This document shows positions 62,124-64,000 of a stretch of 64,000 nucleotides of DNA, piece by piece (within the stretch, counting starts at the first letter, position 1; each line of letters opens with the position of its first letter). This DNA is from an uncultured Saprospiraceae bacterium. GTDB taxonomy: Bacteria; Bacteroidota; Bacteroidia; Chitinophagales; Saprospiraceae. A program made the translations under genes and the position numbers. The notes beneath the pieces were generated by a model. The model searched no databases. It saw only the letters and a program-made list of their open reading frames with translations, and had not been told where the DNA came from. Location: the NCBI GenBank assembly GCA_938015805.1, contig CALLXF010000010.1:1-64000 (forward strand). The letters run 5' to 3'.

Positions 62124-62936
62124 TCACACTCCACTAAACGCACTAAAACCACCGTCTATCGGAATCACTATTCCGGTTACAAATTTAGAAGCATCAGAAC
62201 ACAAATAATGAATTGCTCCATTGAGTTCATCTGCATTTCCAAATCTATTCATAGGTGTATTATTAATAATTGTTTTCCCTCTGTCTGTATAGCTACCATC
62301 CGCGTTAGTTAATAAAGCTCGATTTTGATTTCCTATAAAAAACCCTGGAGCAATGGCGTTTACACGCATCCCATCTCCATACTTTTGAGCTAACTCTACA
62401 GACATCCATTTAGTAAAATTATCTATAGCAGCCTTAGAAGCAGAATATCCCATCACTCTTGTAATGGCTCTGTCTGCGGCCATGGAAGAAACATTTATAA
62501 TAACTCCTTTTTTATGCATAGACATTTGCTTTCCAAAAACTAATGAAGGAATTATGCTTCCAAATAAATTTAAATCTACTACTTGTTTAAATTGCTCTAC
62601 GTCAACTCCAAATACAGATTCATCTGGTCCTACAGTAGCACCTGGTTTATTTCCTCCTGCTGCATTAATCAAAACGTCTATCCTACCATGCTTGTCGATG
62701 ATTTTTTTAGATACTTCTTTTAAACTTTTATCTTCTACTACATTACAAACGTAGCCGTCTATATTTTTACTAATTACTCTTAGGCTTTCTAATTTTTCTA
62801 AAAGTGGTTTCTCTTTATAATGCAATAAAATAACTGTGGCTTTCTGCTCTAACAGATACTTTGCTATTGCACCTCCAAGAATACCGCAACCACCGGTCAC
62901 AAGGATTACCTTATTTTCAAGATTAAATAAATTCAT
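62124..62936 (-). CDS. SDR-family D-mannonate oxidoreductase (fructuronate reductase)
   Basis: 270 aa short-chain dehydrogenase. NAD(P) motif VTGGCGILGGAIA, NAAGGNKPG, catalytic Ser in VSSMAA and Tyr-Lys in MGYSASKAA. The segments LAQKYGDGMRVNAIAPGFF, NQNRALLTNADGSYT and the end PIDGGFSAFSGV are typical of the SDR enzymes that accompany UxuA in Bacteroidota. It reduces D-fructuronate to D-mannonate. Ten bases after manA and 28 before the transporter. Confidence 0.87.
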   Translation of the reverse strand: MNLFNLENKVILVTGGCGILGGAIAKYLLEQKATVILLHYKEKPLLEKLESLRVISKNIDGYVCNVVEDKSLKEVSKKIIDKHGRIDVLINAAGGNKPGATVGPDESVFGVDVEQFKQVVDLNLFGSIIPSLVFGKQMSMHKKGVIINVSSMAADRAITRVMGYSASKAAIDNFTKWMSVELAQKYGDGMRVNAIAPGFFIGNQNRALLTNADGSYTDRGKTIINNTPMNRFGNADELNGAIHYLCSDASKFVTGIVIPIDGGFSAFSGV

Positions 62937-62946
62937 GTTCTACTTT

Positions 62947-64000
62947 TTAAGATGGTGGATAACAGAGTAATATTTTAGAATTGTTTGTAGCAATAAAAGT
63001 GATTTCTGAGATAGCAGCGGAAATAAAAATTTTGTCACCTTGTTGATAACTATATTCTTTATCATTACAAATCATAATTCCATTTCCAGAATAAACAACG
63101 ACAACATAGAAACTTGAATTACCTTTTATTGTATACTTTCCTTTTAAAAGCAATTCCCTCAACCCAAAGCACTCGGTGTGCTTTTTATTAAATAAGGTTC
63201 TTAAAGTATGTTGGCCCGAGTTATCAATAACTTTCGGCGTTATTTTCCAATTTTGTAAAGCTTCCTCTAAGGTAAAAGTTTCATAGTGAAAACATTCTAA
63301 CATCTTTTCCTCACCTACTCCTTGATGAATGAGTGCAGGTCCCATTTTTAATCCACTGGGTGTAGTTTTTTCTACTCGCATGGTGTAATCAGTCGGTTCT
63401 TGCACCTCCATTAAGAAACAACCCGAACCTATTGCATGGGGAACTCCTCCATAAATCATAAAAGCATCTCCTGCCTTGACTTCGATTTTATGAAGGCAGT
63501 CCAGCATACCTTGGATATTTTGATTTTTAAAATGGGTTTTCCATAACTCTCGAGTAACATGTTTTTTAAAACCCATATAAACTACACTTTTCTCCCCTTC
63601 TACTTCTCTTGTATTTAAAACATACCAAGACTCTGTTTTACCAAATTCTGAATTAAATACTTTTCTAGCATATTCCTTATCTGGATGAACTTGGACTGTT
63701 AATCTTTCGACGGAATCTAACATTTTAATGAGTACACCAGTTGTTCCAAATTTTTGTGCTACGGTCTTCCCTAAGAACAATTCGAGATTGGACTCAATTA
63801 ATTCCTTCAAGGTAAAATCACCATCCTCAGTTTGGATTATGGATAAACCTTCATTTACAGGTCTATCTATTCCACGAGCTGTAATTGTAGACATGATCCA
63901 TTCCTCAGGTAAATTAGAATCTATCTCCGGATAATTTTTATTCCATTGATCTATAAGTGCACCTCCTTGATAAGTTCTCCAAACTCTGTTAGATAACTGC
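62947..64000 (-). CDS. manA: Class I mannose-6-phosphate isomerase, 5' end outside the window
   Basis: The frame stays open from the first in-window ATG (63894) to the window edge and encodes conserved family sequence upstream (RVWRTYQGGALIDQW, then PEEWIMSTITARG), so the real start lies beyond 64000. Zn ligands: TVQVHPD (Gln, His), TESWYVL (Glu) and GGVPHAIG (His). The C-terminal part has KILLCYPPS. It interconverts mannose-6-phosphate and fructose-6-phosphate, or a related sugar in this operon. It is at least 351 codons long here and is upstream of the fructuronate reductase gene. Confidence 0.85.
   Translation of the reverse strand, partial: QLSNRVWRTYQGGALIDQWNKNYPEIDSNLPEEWIMSTITARGIDRPVNEGLSIIQTEDGDFTLKELIESNLELFLGKTVAQKFGTTGVLIKMLDSVERLTVQVHPDKEYARKVFNSEFGKTESWYVLNTREVEGEKSVVYMGFKKHVTRELWKTHFKNQNIQGMLDCLHKIEVKAGDAFMIYGGVPHAIGSGCFLMEVQEPTDYTMRVEKTTPSGLKMGPALIHQGVGEEKMLECFHYETFTLEEALQNWKITPKVIDNSGQHTLRTLFNKKHTECFGLRELLLKGKYTIKGNSSFYVVVVYSGNGIMICNDKEYSYQQGDKIFISAAISEITFIATNNSKILLCYPPS

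Noticed and set aside
1-64000. tRNA, rRNA, CRISPR arrays, IS elements, prophage
   Set aside because: No cloverleaf T-loop sequences, regular spacer arrays, transposase or integrase frames or long terminal repeats were seen on reading both strands.

Overview
The window is an AT-rich chromosomal stretch from a Bacteroidota bacterium, probably a marine, aerobic, polysaccharide-degrading member (Saprospiria or a related class; the class is inference). The phylum call rests on type IX secretion (PorQ plus two proteins with C-terminal sorting domains), a three-subunit b558-type succinate dehydrogenase, Bacteroidota promoter elements (TAnnTTTG), a TonB receptor and many SPII lipoproteins. I see no rRNA, tRNA, CRISPR array, IS element or prophage.

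Layout. 0.1-5.5 kb: envelope genes (PpiD-type foldase, MORN lipoprotein, PorQ, PBP4-type DD-peptidase). 6.6-10.1 kb: sdhCAB. 10.4-20.1 kb: a large Cys-rich repeat protein, a beta-barrel, a GH73/LysM glucosaminidase, DUF937, a sugar-isomerase-like TIM barrel coupled to a TetR regulator, and a second T9SS cargo. 20.3-27.3 kb: phenylacetate operon paaEABCD-paaG-paaH-paaI, ending in a group III truncated globin and starting from a promoter overlaid by two palindromic operators. 27.4-35.3 kb: DUF5362, then the MoxR/DUF58/DUF4350/DUF4129/SpoIIM set divergent from two RDD proteins. 35.4-41.5 kb: second paa block (paaZ with an extra C-terminal domain, a crotonase, a TRIC-type channel, a beta-barrel, paaY). 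41.7-46.2 kb: E1 alpha-beta fusion, TetR, acyl-CoA dehydrogenase. 46.7-52.7 kb: CYTH protein, EEP phosphodiesterase, TonB receptor, Ku, and an OmpA-like/stalk/HhH gene pair. 53.0-57.4 kb: an ECF sigma, small membrane protein and Spy/CnrX-like sensor, followed by YHYH, MORN, SCO and EF-hand genes. 57.5-64.0 kb: uronate operon (manA, fructuronate reductase, Nramp-fold carrier, uxuA, tandem PL7 lyase).

How the genes work together. The two paa blocks encode ring epoxidation (PaaABCDE), isomerisation (PaaG), ring opening and aldehyde oxidation (PaaZ), later beta-oxidation steps (PaaH and perhaps the 38.5 kb crotonase), and proofreading thioesterase/accessory functions (PaaI, PaaY). The CoA ligase (PaaK) and thiolase (PaaJ) are not in the window. 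The right-hand operon links an exported uronan lyase to fructuronate and mannonate processing.

Most notable: (1) an Nramp-fold transporter inside the uronate operon whose metal-binding motifs are replaced, suggesting a different substrate; (2) the ECF-sigma/anti-sigma-like/CnrX-like plus YHYH-SCO-EF-hand locus, with a near-identical element upstream of two of its transcription units; (3) a 14-base motif CATTGGCGNAAGCC recurring about seven times in and between genes; (4) tandem palindromes on the paa promoter. Several start codons were moved from the longest open frame (glucosaminidase, PaaI, Ku, stalk protein, EF-hand, MORN2), and manA runs off the right edge.
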